Of a stretch of DNA of 64,000 bases, positions 49,260-58,080 are shown in pieces. The DNA is from an uncultured Acidobacteriia bacterium (GTDB lineage: Bacteria; Acidobacteriota; Terriglobia; Bryobacterales; Bryobacteraceae), in assembly GCA_903929755.1 (NCBI GenBank), contig CAIYVZ010000033.1, positions 1 to 64,000 of the forward strand, given 5' to 3'. Every line of letters begins with the position of its first letter. The first letter of the stretch is position 1. A model generated the notes under the pieces. The model searched no databases. It had not been told where the DNA came from and saw only the letters and a program-made list of their open reading frames with translations. The position numbers were made by a program, and so were the translations under genes.

Positions 49260-50750
49260 CTATTTTTTAACGGGGGGACTGCTTTTCGGCGCGGTTCCCT
49301 TGCGAACCTGCTCAAAATACTGCTGGACGTAGGGCTGGAGTGAGACAGGAATTTCATCGCGGCTCACATCACTGTCGGCTTCGCCATGGGTGGACTTTGC
49401 GGTGGAGTAAGCCGTCCGCAACTGCTGGTTGCCCGACTGCACTTCTATGGAAGTCTCGCCGGTGACACTCTGCGCCCGTTTCCCGATGATCTCGCTAATC
49501 TTGCCCATGGCTTTCAGTTGCTCGGCCGCGTGCATGTCCTTCGCGCCATCCTGACTACCGACACCGCTGCCGGATTGGGCCGACTGCTGCGAGTTTTTTG
49601 ACCCGGCCTTGCCTTCTGCCTGCTGGCCGTCCTGCGAGTCCGAGTTCTGGTCGCCGCTCTGCGCATCGGCCTGTTGCTGTTGACCCTTTTGCTCCTGACC
49701 CTTGCCGGAGCTGCCCTTCTCACCCTGCTTATCGGCTTTGGCGGACTGCTGGTTGTCGGCCTTGTCATTCCCCTGATTCTGCTTGCCGGCTTTGTTCATC
49801 AGGTCTTTGACGGCGTCTTTGAGCTTAGAAAGCATGCTCTGGTTATTGTCGCCATTGGAGTTCTTGCCGGCTTTATCGCCAGCCTTACTTTCCTTGCCGC
49901 CCTGCTGGCCCTCGTTTTCCTGTTCACCAGCGTCGGATTTCTTGTCGTCCATGGGGTCGCCGCCGGGTGGGGGCTGAGCGCCGGCCTTGCCATCCTCTGA
50001 CTTCCCGCCTTGCTGGCCTTTTTCGCCCTTCTCACCGGCGGCCGGGGCGTTGCCCAGAGCGTCCTGCATGGCTTTATCGAGGATGGCTTCGGGATCATCC
50101 TTGCCATCCGGATTGAGCGGAATCCCCAGTTTCGCCAACAGGGACTCAGCGCTTTCCAGCTTCTGGCGCTGGTTCGCATCCCCGTAACCCTTTTTCTTTG
50201 CAATCGGCTTTGCGGCCTGGTCTTCGAAAAGAACTTCGGTGATGGGTCGCCCCAGATCCAGGCCATGTCCGCCGGCGAAGCGGAGACCGATCAGGAGGGA
50301 GGCAAATACAGCAAGGGCGGCCATGGCATAAAGAGCCGGGGGCCGGGTGAAGGGGACGGCGTCTTCGAGGACGACCCGCGTGGCCACTTGCTCGGCCTGG
50401 GTGCGTTGGACGTGCACGAAAGCGCTGTCGGCTTTGGCGGCAGAGAAATAGAGAGCAGTGGAGAGCGCATCGTTCAGACCTGCGCTGGAATCCAGCTTTA
50501 AAGCTGCCGCGTAGGGTGTAGGAGTTGCCTTGAAAAGCCGATAGACACCCAGCCCCATGCCAACGGCAGCAAACAACGCGAGTGTCCACCACTCCAGAAA
50601 CCGGGTCCCCACAACCAGGATCAGGGCGAGGCCGCCGGAGGTTACAGCAGCCGCGAAGGCCGTCTGGGTAAGCGTTTCGTTGAGAAGCAGCCGGCGACGG
50701 GCGCGATGTATAAGGTCTTCGACCATTTTGAGGGAGGTATCCTGCTCCAT
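49260..50750 (-). CDS. Membrane protein with long low-complexity Gln/Gly/Lys region
   Basis: The 496-residue protein has a short cytoplasmic start, two close membrane helices ('FAAAVTSGGLALILVVG', 'LALFAAVGMGLGVY') and a third ('ALYAMAALAVFASLLIGL'), then a large, mostly disordered region (about 200-430) of Gly, Gln, Lys, Ser, Asp. A short folded tail follows ('GKISEIIGKRAQSV', 'LQPYVQQYFEQVRKG'). This resembles DUF4175/BatA-like membrane proteins in layout, but I do not recognise the family with certainty. Codon use is typical for the region. It is a single minus-strand gene. Confidence 0.65.
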   Translation of the reverse strand: MEQDTSLKMVEDLIHRARRRLLLNETLTQTAFAAAVTSGGLALILVVGTRFLEWWTLALFAAVGMGLGVYRLFKATPTPYAAALKLDSSAGLNDALSTALYFSAAKADSAFVHVQRTQAEQVATRVVLEDAVPFTRPPALYAMAALAVFASLLIGLRFAGGHGLDLGRPITEVLFEDQAAKPIAKKKGYGDANQRQKLESAESLLAKLGIPLNPDGKDDPEAILDKAMQDALGNAPAAGEKGEKGQQGGKSEDGKAGAQPPPGGDPMDDKKSDAGEQENEGQQGGKESKAGDKAGKNSNGDNNQSMLSKLKDAVKDLMNKAGKQNQGNDKADNQQSAKADKQGEKGSSGKGQEQKGQQQQADAQSGDQNSDSQDGQQAEGKAGSKNSQQSAQSGSGVGSQDGAKDMHAAEQLKAMGKISEIIGKRAQSVTGETSIEVQSGNQQLRTAYSTAKSTHGEADSDVSRDEIPVSLQPYVQQYFEQVRKGTAPKSSPPVKK

Positions 50751-50881
50751 TATCCCCTACGGCGCACCCGAACGGTTACGGCGCGCCCGAACGGTCCAGT
50801 ACCTGGCCCCAAAAAAAAAGAGAAACTATTTCCGTGCTTCGCGCACTTATATAGTAGAAGCACTCGTAACGAACAATAGGG

Positions 50882-51130
50882 ATGACAATGCTGGAACATG
50901 ATCTTAGTGCAAGCTTGGATGCTCTCCGCAGTGAAGCACTCCTGGCCGGGGCCCTCGATCCGATGACCCTCAGATTTTCAATCGTTGAGTATGACAAGTG
51001 GAGCGGGGAGCGGCTGAGCATCCCTGGGGACAACCTGGGCTTTCAGGAGGCGGTGGTACGGACTGCCGGCTTGATAGAGAGCCACAGCGACTCACACTTT
51101 TGCCTGCAGCCTGTCGGCTTTGTTCAATAG
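50882..51130 (+). CDS. Small protein of unknown function
   Basis: The 82-residue frame begins at ATG (second ATG two codons later) and follows an AT-rich gap with a possible -10 (TATATAGT). It is mixed alpha/beta ('SASLDALRSEALLAGALDP', 'FSIVEYDKWSGERLSIPG'). No homology is recognised; the pattern of hydrophobic residues looks like real protein, but expression is uncertain. Confidence 0.45.
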   Translation: MTMLEHDLSASLDALRSEALLAGALDPMTLRFSIVEYDKWSGERLSIPGDNLGFQEAVVRTAGLIESHSDSHFCLQPVGFVQ

Positions 51131-51159
51131 GCGCTTCGGTGCGTAGAAGTTCCGGAGGG

Positions 51160-52062
51160 TTACTGGACCGACGCTAACGCATGGGAATCGTCGGCATGAT
51201 ACGAACTGCGCACCAGCGGTCCGGCCTCAACGTGGGCGAAACCGAGTTGCCTGCCAAAGTCCCGAAGTTCTGCGAATTCGGCGGGGGTCACATAGCGAAT
51301 GATTGGCAGATGTTTAGGCGAAGGGCGCAGGTATTGGCCCAGCGTGAGGATATCCACGCGATGCCTCCGCAAATCCGTCATTACTTCGCGAACTTCGTCC
51401 ATCGCTTCGCCCAAGCCCAACATGAGGCCCGACTTCACCGGAGTGGCGGGCGCAAGCTCCTTGGCGTACTGAAGCATAGCGAGCGAACGCTCGTACCTGG
51501 CGCCTAAACGAACCTGCCGGTACAACCGCGGCACGGTCTCGGTGTTGTGATTCAGGACGTCCGGCTGTGCGTCCATAACAATCTTCATGGCGTCGCGATT
51601 CCCCTGAAAATCTGGCACCAGAACCTCGACCCTGCAGCCGGGGACACGACGACGGATGGCCGCAATCGTCATGGCGAACAATTCGGCGCCGCCATCTTTA
51701 CGGTCGTCACGGTTCACACTGGTAACGACTGCATAGCTCAGGCCCAGGCGAAACACCGCCTCGCCGACTCGCTCCGGCTCGTCATATTCAACCGGCAGGG
51801 GGGCACCTTTTTGCACGGCACAGAAGCCGCAGCGGCGGGTACAAACGTTGCCCAGAATCATGAACGTGGCGGTTCGGCGGTTCCAGCACTCGCCCACATT
51901 GGGACAGGCGGCACTTTCACAGACGGTGTGAAGCTTCAGGTCCGTGATCATTTGCTTGAGTTCGCGGTAATTCTCGCCGACGGGTGCCGGGGCACGCAGC
52001 CAGTTCGGCCGCGATGGCGCGCGGAGGCCGCCCTTATCACCCGCGATGTTGACCAGATCCAC
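51160..52062 (-). CDS. lipA: Lipoyl synthase
   Basis: This radical SAM enzyme inserts sulfur at C6 and C8 of octanoyl groups. From GTG 52062 it has about 300 residues, the normal size. The auxiliary cluster ligands are seen in 'CESAACPNVGECW', the radical SAM ligands in 'CTRRCGFC', and the C-terminal 'GPLVRSSYHAD' carries the serine ligand of the auxiliary cluster. No ribosome site is evident for the GTG; the frame is open to 52350 over the divergent gene and that extension is not protein-like. Its partner lipB is not nearby. Confidence 0.93.
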   Translation of the reverse strand: MDLVNIAGDKGGLRAPSRPNWLRAPAPVGENYRELKQMITDLKLHTVCESAACPNVGECWNRRTATFMILGNVCTRRCGFCAVQKGAPLPVEYDEPERVGEAVFRLGLSYAVVTSVNRDDRKDGGAELFAMTIAAIRRRVPGCRVEVLVPDFQGNRDAMKIVMDAQPDVLNHNTETVPRLYRQVRLGARYERSLAMLQYAKELAPATPVKSGLMLGLGEAMDEVREVMTDLRRHRVDILTLGQYLRPSPKHLPIIRYVTPAEFAELRDFGRQLGFAHVEAGPLVRSSYHADDSHALASVQ

Positions 52063-52102
52063 TAAGTACAGTTTACGATCTGTGTTACGCTTGGCAGAAA
52101 AT

Positions 52103-53902
52103 ATGGGCTTTCGCGCTTTCAGTACGCCCCTGCTTCTGCTTTGGCTGGCCGCCGTTCCGCCACTGCATGCGGCGGAGGACCCGCTGGGCGCCACCGTGTT
52201 CCGGCAGAACTGCGCGGTGTGCCATGAGACGGCGCAACCGGGAGGGCGGATGCCGGATATGGCGAGCCTAAAACGGCGCACTTCCGCTGAAATTCTGCAA
52301 GCCCTGGAAACCGGCATCATGCAGTCGCAAGGTGGAAATCTGACCAGCACGGAGCGAGCCGCGGTGGCCGCCTGGCTTGGAGTGGCCCCTGCGCGGCCAG
52401 ACGCAGCCTCTGCAAACTATTGCGCCAATGAGCCCCCATGGGAGCCAAAGGACGCAGACGCGCGGTGGGACAGTTGGGGTGGTGGCCCCGAAAACCTCCG
52501 CTTTCAGAAAAACGGAGGCCTGGCAACAGCCGACATCCCGAGCCTGAAGCTCCGCTGGGCGTTTGCCATACCGAATGCCGCATCCATGCGCTCCCAGCCA
52601 GCGGTAATGGGGGGACGCATCTTTATAGGGGGGCAGGACGGAAGTATTTATGCGCTCAGCGCCGCGAAGGGGTGCACGCATTGGGCCGGGAAACTCCGCA
52701 GTCAGGTCCGCTCCGGACTTGCCATGGCACAACTCCGGAACAGAACGCTCATCCTGGCAGGTGATGTTACGGGCCGCGTTACCGCGCTTGATGCCGCTAC
52801 CGGCGCCGAGGTCTGGAGTACGCAGGTGGAGGGCAATCCGTTCGCCATGGTCACCTCGACGCCGCTGGTTTATGAAGGCCGCGTCTACGTTGGCGTCTCC
52901 TCGCGGGAGGAACCGGAAGCCGCCAGACCCAACTACATTTGCTGCACGTTTCGGGGGAGCGTGGCCGCCCTGAACGCAGCCGACGGAACGATTATCTGGA
53001 AAACCTGGACCACGCCGGAGCCACCGAGGCCCCGGGCAAAATCGAGGAGCGGGCAGGACGTGCTGGGGCCTTCGGGGGCCGGAGTCTGGGCAACGCCAAC
53101 GCTGGACGTGGAACGGAATCTTCTGTACATCACCACGGGAGACAACTACTCGGACCCGACCACGGACACCAGCGACGCCCTACTGGCCCTGGAGCCAAAG
53201 GATGGGCACATCGTCTGGTCAAAGCAGTTCACAAAAGGAGATGCCTTCAACACGACTTGCGTCGCTCCGGTAAAAACGAATTGCCCGGATTCAGCCGGTC
53301 CCGACCATGACTTCGGAGCCTCTGCCATCCTGGTGAAACTTAGTTCAGGGCGAGGTGTGTTGCTTCTGGGGCAAAAATCCGGGGTCCTGCACGCCGTGGA
53401 TCCGGACAAGAAGGGCGAACTGTTGTGGGAAGAACATGTTGGCAAAGGTGGACCGCTGGGGGGCATTCAGTGGGGTCCGGCGAGCGACGGCGCGAAGATC
53501 TATGTAGCACTTTCCGACATGACAGTGCCGGGGGCAACCGGAGGCCTGTTCGCGTTCCAGGTGGCGAACGGAGAACGCGTCTGGCGAACACCAAACAACT
53601 TCTGCAGCGGGAAACCGATGTGTCGGCCAGCTCAGTCCGGGGCGGTTACCGCCGTGCCGGGCGCCGTTTTCTCGGGTTCGCTGGACGGACACCTGCGCGC
53701 CTACTCTGCCGCGACGGGCCAGGTCATCTGGGACTACGACGCCGATCATGAATTTCGAACCGTAAATGGCGTGAAAGGTACGGGCGGATCTTTCGATGCA
53801 GGCGGCCCGGTGGTGGCCGGAGGCATGTTGTTCACGGGCTCGGGGTACGGCGCGTTCGGGGGAATTCCGGGGAATGTGCTGCTGGCTTTCGGGCCGGAAT
53901 AG
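52103..53902 (+). CDS. Secreted cytochrome c/PQQ-propeller dehydrogenase-like protein
   Basis: About 599 residues from ATG 52103: signal peptide ('FSTPLLLLWLAAVPPLHA'), a small cytochrome c domain with heme site 'CAVCH' (about 32-36) and a following methionine-containing segment, then an eight-bladed PQQ-type propeller (about 120-599; 'GGRIFIGGQDGSIYALSAAKG', 'GSLDGHLRAYSAATGQVIWDY'). It resembles polyvinyl-alcohol dehydrogenase-type quinohemoproteins, here with the cytochrome first. Substrate is unknown, and I cannot confirm PQQ ligands. It is divergent from lipA and precedes a NadD-like gene by six bases. Confidence 0.82.
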   Translation: MGFRAFSTPLLLLWLAAVPPLHAAEDPLGATVFRQNCAVCHETAQPGGRMPDMASLKRRTSAEILQALETGIMQSQGGNLTSTERAAVAAWLGVAPARPDAASANYCANEPPWEPKDADARWDSWGGGPENLRFQKNGGLATADIPSLKLRWAFAIPNAASMRSQPAVMGGRIFIGGQDGSIYALSAAKGCTHWAGKLRSQVRSGLAMAQLRNRTLILAGDVTGRVTALDAATGAEVWSTQVEGNPFAMVTSTPLVYEGRVYVGVSSREEPEAARPNYICCTFRGSVAALNAADGTIIWKTWTTPEPPRPRAKSRSGQDVLGPSGAGVWATPTLDVERNLLYITTGDNYSDPTTDTSDALLALEPKDGHIVWSKQFTKGDAFNTTCVAPVKTNCPDSAGPDHDFGASAILVKLSSGRGVLLLGQKSGVLHAVDPDKKGELLWEEHVGKGGPLGGIQWGPASDGAKIYVALSDMTVPGATGGLFAFQVANGERVWRTPNNFCSGKPMCRPAQSGAVTAVPGAVFSGSLDGHLRAYSAATGQVIWDYDADHEFRTVNGVKGTGGSFDAGGPVVAGGMLFTGSGYGAFGGIPGNVLLAFGPE

Positions 53903-53908
53903 ACCCAA

Positions 53909-54538
53909 ATGGCTTTGACATTTCTCCACCGTGCAGAACCGCATTCGGGCCGGATCGCCATCTTTCCCGGAGCCTGGAATCCGCCTACCATCGCGCACCT
54001 CGCCATTGCACACGCGGCCCTGCACTGGGCCGACGAAGTGATCTGGATACTCCCGAAGACGTTTCCACACAAGAGTTTTGAAGGCGCGTCGTTTGAACTG
54101 CGTATGGAGCTGCTCCGGCAACTGGCCGCGTCAGACCGAGCCTTCTCAGCCGCCGTTTCCGAGACCAATCTGCACATCGAGATGGCCCGCGAAACGGCAG
54201 AGACCTGTGGTTTTCAGGTTGAAGTGGGAGTGATCTGCGGCAGAGACGCGGTGGAGCGGATCGCGAACTGGAATTACGGTCGCCCGGGAGTATTCGAAGA
54301 AATGCTGGCGAAACACCCGTTGCTGGTGGCGGCACGGGGGGGCGAGTTCACGCCGCCCCCCCATCTTGCGGACCGCATCATCCCCCTGCCCCTGATCCAG
54401 GCGTTTGACGACGTCTCCTCTTCCGAAATCCGACGACGGGCCGCCAGCCACCAACCCTGGCAGCATCTGGTACCAGAAGCCATTCAGCAGTTACTGGCTT
54501 CCACTGACCCCTATAATGAGACTTCCCTCCCGGGATAA
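53909..54538 (+). CDS. NadD-like nucleotidyltransferase
   Basis: The 209-residue protein fits the cytidylyltransferase/NadD fold: 'IFPGAWNPPTIAHLAIA' (the nucleotide-binding His motif; the first His of the canonical 'HxGH' is Thr-Ile-Ala-His here), and 'VSSSEIRRRAASHQPW', matching the ISSTxIR motif. It may adenylate nicotinate mononucleotide, but sequence deviation makes it a NadD-like protein of uncertain substrate; a housekeeping nadD is expected elsewhere. It lies directly after the quinohemoprotein gene. Confidence 0.7.
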   Translation: MALTFLHRAEPHSGRIAIFPGAWNPPTIAHLAIAHAALHWADEVIWILPKTFPHKSFEGASFELRMELLRQLAASDRAFSAAVSETNLHIEMARETAETCGFQVEVGVICGRDAVERIANWNYGRPGVFEEMLAKHPLLVAARGGEFTPPPHLADRIIPLPLIQAFDDVSSSEIRRRAASHQPWQHLVPEAIQQLLASTDPYNETSLPG

Positions 54539-54541
54539 CAA

Positions 54542-54762
54542 ATGTTTACCTTAGGCGATCTTTGGAAGGCAGGGTGGCCAGCCCTTGCTGCGATTTTGGC
54601 GATTACTGCCCTCTATTGGTCAGGAAAGATCATGCTTTGCCGCCCTGCTGGCGTTGCAATACCCCGGTGCTCCCGGCAAAACGCAAATCCAGGCTCTTCG
54701 GCTTCCTGCCGATCGTTAAGTGTGATCGCTGCGGCGCGTGGCGCGGTTACATCTTCGGGTAA
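54542..54762 (+). pseudogene. Small membrane/zinc-ribbon gene split by a frameshift
   Basis: The ATG at 54542 starts a membrane segment ('FTLGDLWKAGWPALAAILAITALYW') in one frame. The zinc-ribbon half ('CWRCNTPVLPAKRKSRLFG', then 'FLPIVKCDRCGAWRG') lies in the next frame and stops at 54762. The join falls near 54640-54660. One protein of about 73 residues with two Cys-X2-Cys pairs would be restored by a single-base shift. A sequencing error, a real mutation or programmed slippage are all possible. Confidence 0.55.
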
Positions 54763-54786
54763 ACGGTCGCCCGGCGCGACGGTATC

Positions 54787-55929
54787 ATGAACGTGTGTCC
54801 TTCCCCCCCCCTGCTCCCCTGGGCCCAGGCCCGCGAAACCGAACTGATCGCTTTCATCCGCGAACTGGTGGTTTGCGAATCCCCCAGCGATTCTGCGGCA
54901 GGCCTGCGACGCTTCATGGAACTCTTCGCCGACAGCCTGGGAGCCGACGCCAAATGCCGCCGCGTGGACACCCATCTGCTGTGCGAATTCAAGCTCCCGG
55001 GGCGCAAGAAAGACGGGCAAGTCCTGGCGCTCGGGCACGGCGACACGGTCTGGCCCGACGGCACGCTCCGGAGCATGCCGTTTCGCCAGGAAAGCGGCCG
55101 GCTGTGGGGCCCCGGCGTCCTGGACATGAAGGGGGGCCTTGCCATGTTCGTTTTCGCGATGCGAGCGCTCCGTGAACACAATATTCCAGTCCCGCATCGC
55201 GTGGTAATGCTGATCAATTCCGACGAAGAGACCGGGAGCCGGACGTCGCGCGCACTGACCGAAAAGCAGGCGCTCCGCAGCAAAGCCGTACTCGTCCTTG
55301 AGCCGGGCACAGGCCTCGAAGGCAAGCTGAAGACGGCCCGCAAAGGGATCGGCGACTATCGCCTGCGAGTAAAAGGTATCGCGTCGCATTCCGGCGTCGA
55401 TTTCGAAAAAGGCGCCAGCGCTGTGCTGGAACTCGCCCGCCAACTGGAACGCATTGCCGCCTTTACCGACCTGAAACGGGGCATCACCGTGAACCCCGGT
55501 ACGATCTCCGGCGGCACCCGCTCCAACGTGATCGCTGAGGCCGCCGAGACGCATATCGACGCCAGAACGCCCCGCATTGCCGACGCCGCCCGGCTCGACA
55601 AGCGCTTCCGCAGTTTGAAACCGATTGATAAGCGCTGTACGCTGGAAATTTCCGGGGGCATCAATCGCCCGCCTATGGAACGCAGCGCCGGCGTGGTGAA
55701 ACTGCTGCGTCTCGCCCAGCAGGCGGGCCGCGAAATCGGTATCAACGTGGAGGAATCGGCCACCGGCGGCGGGTCTGACGGAAACTTCACCGCCGCGCTG
55801 GGAATCCCGACTTTAGATGGATTGGGCGCGGTGGGCGAAGGCGCGCATGCCTCGCATGAAAGCCTGTTAACGGCGCGTCTCGCAGATCGGGTTGTGCTGC
55901 TGGCGCTGCTGGCATCCCGTATCCCCTAA
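54787..55929 (+). CDS. M20-family metallopeptidase (CPG2/ArgE-like)
   Basis: The 380-residue protein has the M20 di-zinc residues: 'ALGHGDTVWP' (His and catalytic Asp), 'WGPGVLDMKGGLAM' (bridging Asp), 'NSDEETGS' (catalytic Glu and ligand Glu), and 'GGGSDGNFTAALGIPTLDGLG' near the end with a final His in 'HASHESL'. A dimerisation/lid domain sits between ('KGIASHSGVDFEKG'). Closest in pattern to carboxypeptidase G2 rather than DapE. It probably removes C-terminal glutamate-type residues or acyl groups. It has no signal peptide that I can see. Confidence 0.9.
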   Translation: MNVCPSPPLLPWAQARETELIAFIRELVVCESPSDSAAGLRRFMELFADSLGADAKCRRVDTHLLCEFKLPGRKKDGQVLALGHGDTVWPDGTLRSMPFRQESGRLWGPGVLDMKGGLAMFVFAMRALREHNIPVPHRVVMLINSDEETGSRTSRALTEKQALRSKAVLVLEPGTGLEGKLKTARKGIGDYRLRVKGIASHSGVDFEKGASAVLELARQLERIAAFTDLKRGITVNPGTISGGTRSNVIAEAAETHIDARTPRIADAARLDKRFRSLKPIDKRCTLEISGGINRPPMERSAGVVKLLRLAQQAGREIGINVEESATGGGSDGNFTAALGIPTLDGLGAVGEGAHASHESLLTARLADRVVLLALLASRIP

Positions 55930-55947
55930 CGGCTACAATCAAACTCC

Positions 55948-56244
55948 ATGGATCGCCGAAACTTTATCCGCAACGTCGCCGCTACAGTCCCGGCCGCCAG
56001 CCTCTCGCTTGAAGCTGCAGCGCCCAAAGAAACCGCCTCCGTGAAGTTTTCGGTGGAAGGCTACACCTGCATCACCTGCGCAGTGGGCCTGGAAACGCTG
56101 CTGAAGCTGGAAAAAGGCGTGGTCCGCGCCTCGGCCAGTTATCCGGGAAAATCGGCGGAAGTTGGCTATGACGGCCGTTTGACCGGCGAGAAGGCCCTGG
56201 TGGACTTCATCAGGGAGTGCGGCTTCCAGGCGCGGAAAGTGTAA
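55948..56244 (+). CDS. Secreted heavy-metal-associated (HMA) domain protein
   Basis: The 98-residue protein has a Tat-like or short Sec signal ('DRRNFIRNVAATVPAASLS') and one HMA domain with the metal site 'GYTCITCAVGLETLL'. The ferredoxin-like fold continues with 'VRASASYPGKSAEVGYDG'. It is MerP-like and could carry copper, zinc or mercury in the periplasm; no mer genes are near. It is followed by an aminotransferase gene 44 bases on. Confidence 0.8.
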   Translation: MDRRNFIRNVAATVPAASLSLEAAAPKETASVKFSVEGYTCITCAVGLETLLKLEKGVVRASASYPGKSAEVGYDGRLTGEKALVDFIRECGFQARKV

Positions 56245-56288
56245 GAGCCGCGGGGGCGTCGCCACAACGTGTGAGACGATACCCCTAT

Positions 56289-57467
56289 ATGCCGACTGTA
56301 GCCGCGAAGACTTTTCGCAGCGCCCGAACCGGGAACTTTAATGAATCCGTCATCCGCGAGATGAGCCGGCTGGCTGTGGCCCATGGCGCCGTGAACCTTG
56401 CCCAGGGATTTCCGGATTTCGCCGCTCCAGTCAACCTGAAACAGGCGGCAGTGGACGCGATCAACGCCGATCACAACCAGTACCCGATCACCTGGGGCAC
56501 CAAGCCCTTTCGCGACGCCATTGCGCGCAAATATGCCCGCACGTATGGCATTGAAGTGGATCCGCAGACCGAGATTACCGTCTGCTGCGGCGCTACCGAG
56601 GGGATGATCGCTTCGTTGCTCGCCATCTGCGATCCGGGCGATGAAGTGGTGGTATTCGAACCGTTTTACGAGAATTACCACCCCGACACGCTGCTCTGCG
56701 GCGCCACGCGGAAGCTGGTCACGCTGCATGCGCCGGACTGGATGTTCGACCCGGCTGAACTGCGCGCGGCGTTCTCCGCCCGCACGAAGGCGATTATCAT
56801 TAACACGCCGAACAACCCTACCGGCAAGGTGTTCACGCGCGAAGAACTCACGTTTATTGCCGAACTTTGCCAGGAATTCGATGCGCTCGCCATCACGGAT
56901 GAAATCTACGAACACATCACGTTCGATGGCGAACAGCACATCCCGATCATGACGCTGCCGGGCATGCGCGACCGGACCGTGCTGATCAACAGCATGAGCA
57001 AGACCTTTTCGGTCACCGGGTGGCGGGTCGGCTGGGTTCTGGCTTCGCCCGATCTCACCAATACGATCCGGAAAGTTCACGACTTCCTGACCGTGGGCGC
57101 GGCCACGCCGCTGCAGATGGCAGGCGTGATGGCGCTGGAGCAGCACGATGCATACTTTCAGGGCCTGTCCGCCGAATATTCGGGCCGTCGCGAGGCCGCC
57201 ATCTCCATGCTGGAAGGCGCGGGCTTCCGTTGCTTTAATCCCCACGGCGCTTATTACGTGATGACTGACATCTCCGCGTTCGGCGCGAAGAACGACGTGG
57301 CGTTTGCGAAGTACCTGGTGGAAAATATCGGCGTGGCGGCGGTCCCCGGCTCCAGCTTCTACTCGCGGCCGGAGCTCGGCGCCAACCAGCTTCGCTTCTG
57401 TTTCTGCAAGAAGTACGAAACGCTCCAGGCGGCCGGCGAGAAACTCGCCAAGCTCGGGCGCGGTTAG
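56289..57467 (+). CDS. Class I/II PLP aminotransferase
   Basis: About 392 residues from ATG 56289 (the frame opens at 56217 inside the HMA gene). Fold type I motifs: 'NLAQGFPDF', 'TVCCGATEGMIASLLA', 'NTPNNPTGKVFTREEL', 'ITDEIYEHITF' and the PLP lysine in 'NSMSKTFSVTGWRVGW'. It most resembles kynurenine/methionine aminotransferases (YbdL-like) or glutamine transaminase K. Its stop precedes the atpZ start by two bases, so it is read into the ATP synthase genes. Confidence 0.9.
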   Translation: MPTVAAKTFRSARTGNFNESVIREMSRLAVAHGAVNLAQGFPDFAAPVNLKQAAVDAINADHNQYPITWGTKPFRDAIARKYARTYGIEVDPQTEITVCCGATEGMIASLLAICDPGDEVVVFEPFYENYHPDTLLCGATRKLVTLHAPDWMFDPAELRAAFSARTKAIIINTPNNPTGKVFTREELTFIAELCQEFDALAITDEIYEHITFDGEQHIPIMTLPGMRDRTVLINSMSKTFSVTGWRVGWVLASPDLTNTIRKVHDFLTVGAATPLQMAGVMALEQHDAYFQGLSAEYSGRREAAISMLEGAGFRCFNPHGAYYVMTDISAFGAKNDVAFAKYLVENIGVAAVPGSSFYSRPELGANQLRFCFCKKYETLQAAGEKLAKLGRG

Positions 57468-57469
57468 AA

Positions 57470-57670
57470 ATGGACCCGGCCTCCAGACGCGACCTGGGTA
57501 AGTACGCCTCGCTCGCGATGTTGCTGCCGGTCTCCACTTTCGTGGGCTGGGCGATGGGTTACGGCATCGATTATTTGTTCCATACCGTTTGGATCCGTTG
57601 GGTTTTCATGGGGTTAGGCACGGTATCCGGTTTCATTTCCCTGATTCGGGAACTGGACAACGAGAGATAG
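57470..57670 (+). CDS. atpZ: AtpZ-like F0 assembly protein
   Basis: The 66-residue protein has two membrane helices separated by a short turn ('YASLAMLLPVSTFVGWAMGYGIDY', 'WIRWVFMGLGTVSGFISLI'), the pattern of AtpZ/AtpI-type proteins at the start of ATP synthase operons. AtpZ and AtpI help with c-ring assembly and possibly Mg or Ca uptake. It starts two bases after the aminotransferase stop. Confidence 0.82.
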   Translation: MDPASRRDLGKYASLAMLLPVSTFVGWAMGYGIDYLFHTVWIRWVFMGLGTVSGFISLIRELDNER

Positions 57671-57675
57671 CCCTG

Positions 57676-58065
57676 ATGGCGGAATTCGACTACAACCGGG
57701 CTATTTCCCGCCTGCCGCGCTGGCTGCTGGCGCTGGCCACCGTGGGGACCATCTACACTTTGGTGCGATATGGCGTCTCCCATGCGGGTGGTTTTCTGCT
57801 TGGCGCCATTGCCGCCTGGGTGAATTTGAAGCTGGTGGAACGGGCTGCGCGAAGGGTTACAACTCTCAGCGGCGAAGGCGAAGAACCGCCCGCCCGCCGG
57901 GGTGCCGGAGGGCTCTTCATCCAGTTCTCAGGATTGATCTTAGGGGTGTTTGTTATAATGCAAGTTTCGGGGTTTAGCACTCTGGCGGCGTTTGCGGGAT
58001 TCTTTGTTTGCCCCGCAGCTGCGCTGCTCGAAATCGTCTACGAGTTGCTGACCCTGAAGCGCTGA
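57676..58065 (+). CDS. atpI: AtpI-like ATP synthase F0 accessory protein
   Basis: The 129-residue membrane protein from ATG 57676 has four helices in the ATP synthase I (AtpI) pattern ('WLLALATVGTIYTLVRYG', 'GGFLLGAIAAWVNLKLVE', 'FSGLILGVFVIMQVSG', 'FFVCPAAALLEIVYELL'). It sits between atpZ and atpB with five- and 15-base gaps, as in other bacterial operons, and probably helps to assemble the c-ring. Confidence 0.82.
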   Translation: MAEFDYNRAISRLPRWLLALATVGTIYTLVRYGVSHAGGFLLGAIAAWVNLKLVERAARRVTTLSGEGEEPPARRGAGGLFIQFSGLILGVFVIMQVSGFSTLAAFAGFFVCPAAALLEIVYELLTLKR

Positions 58066-58080
58066 CTACTTCTATAAACA

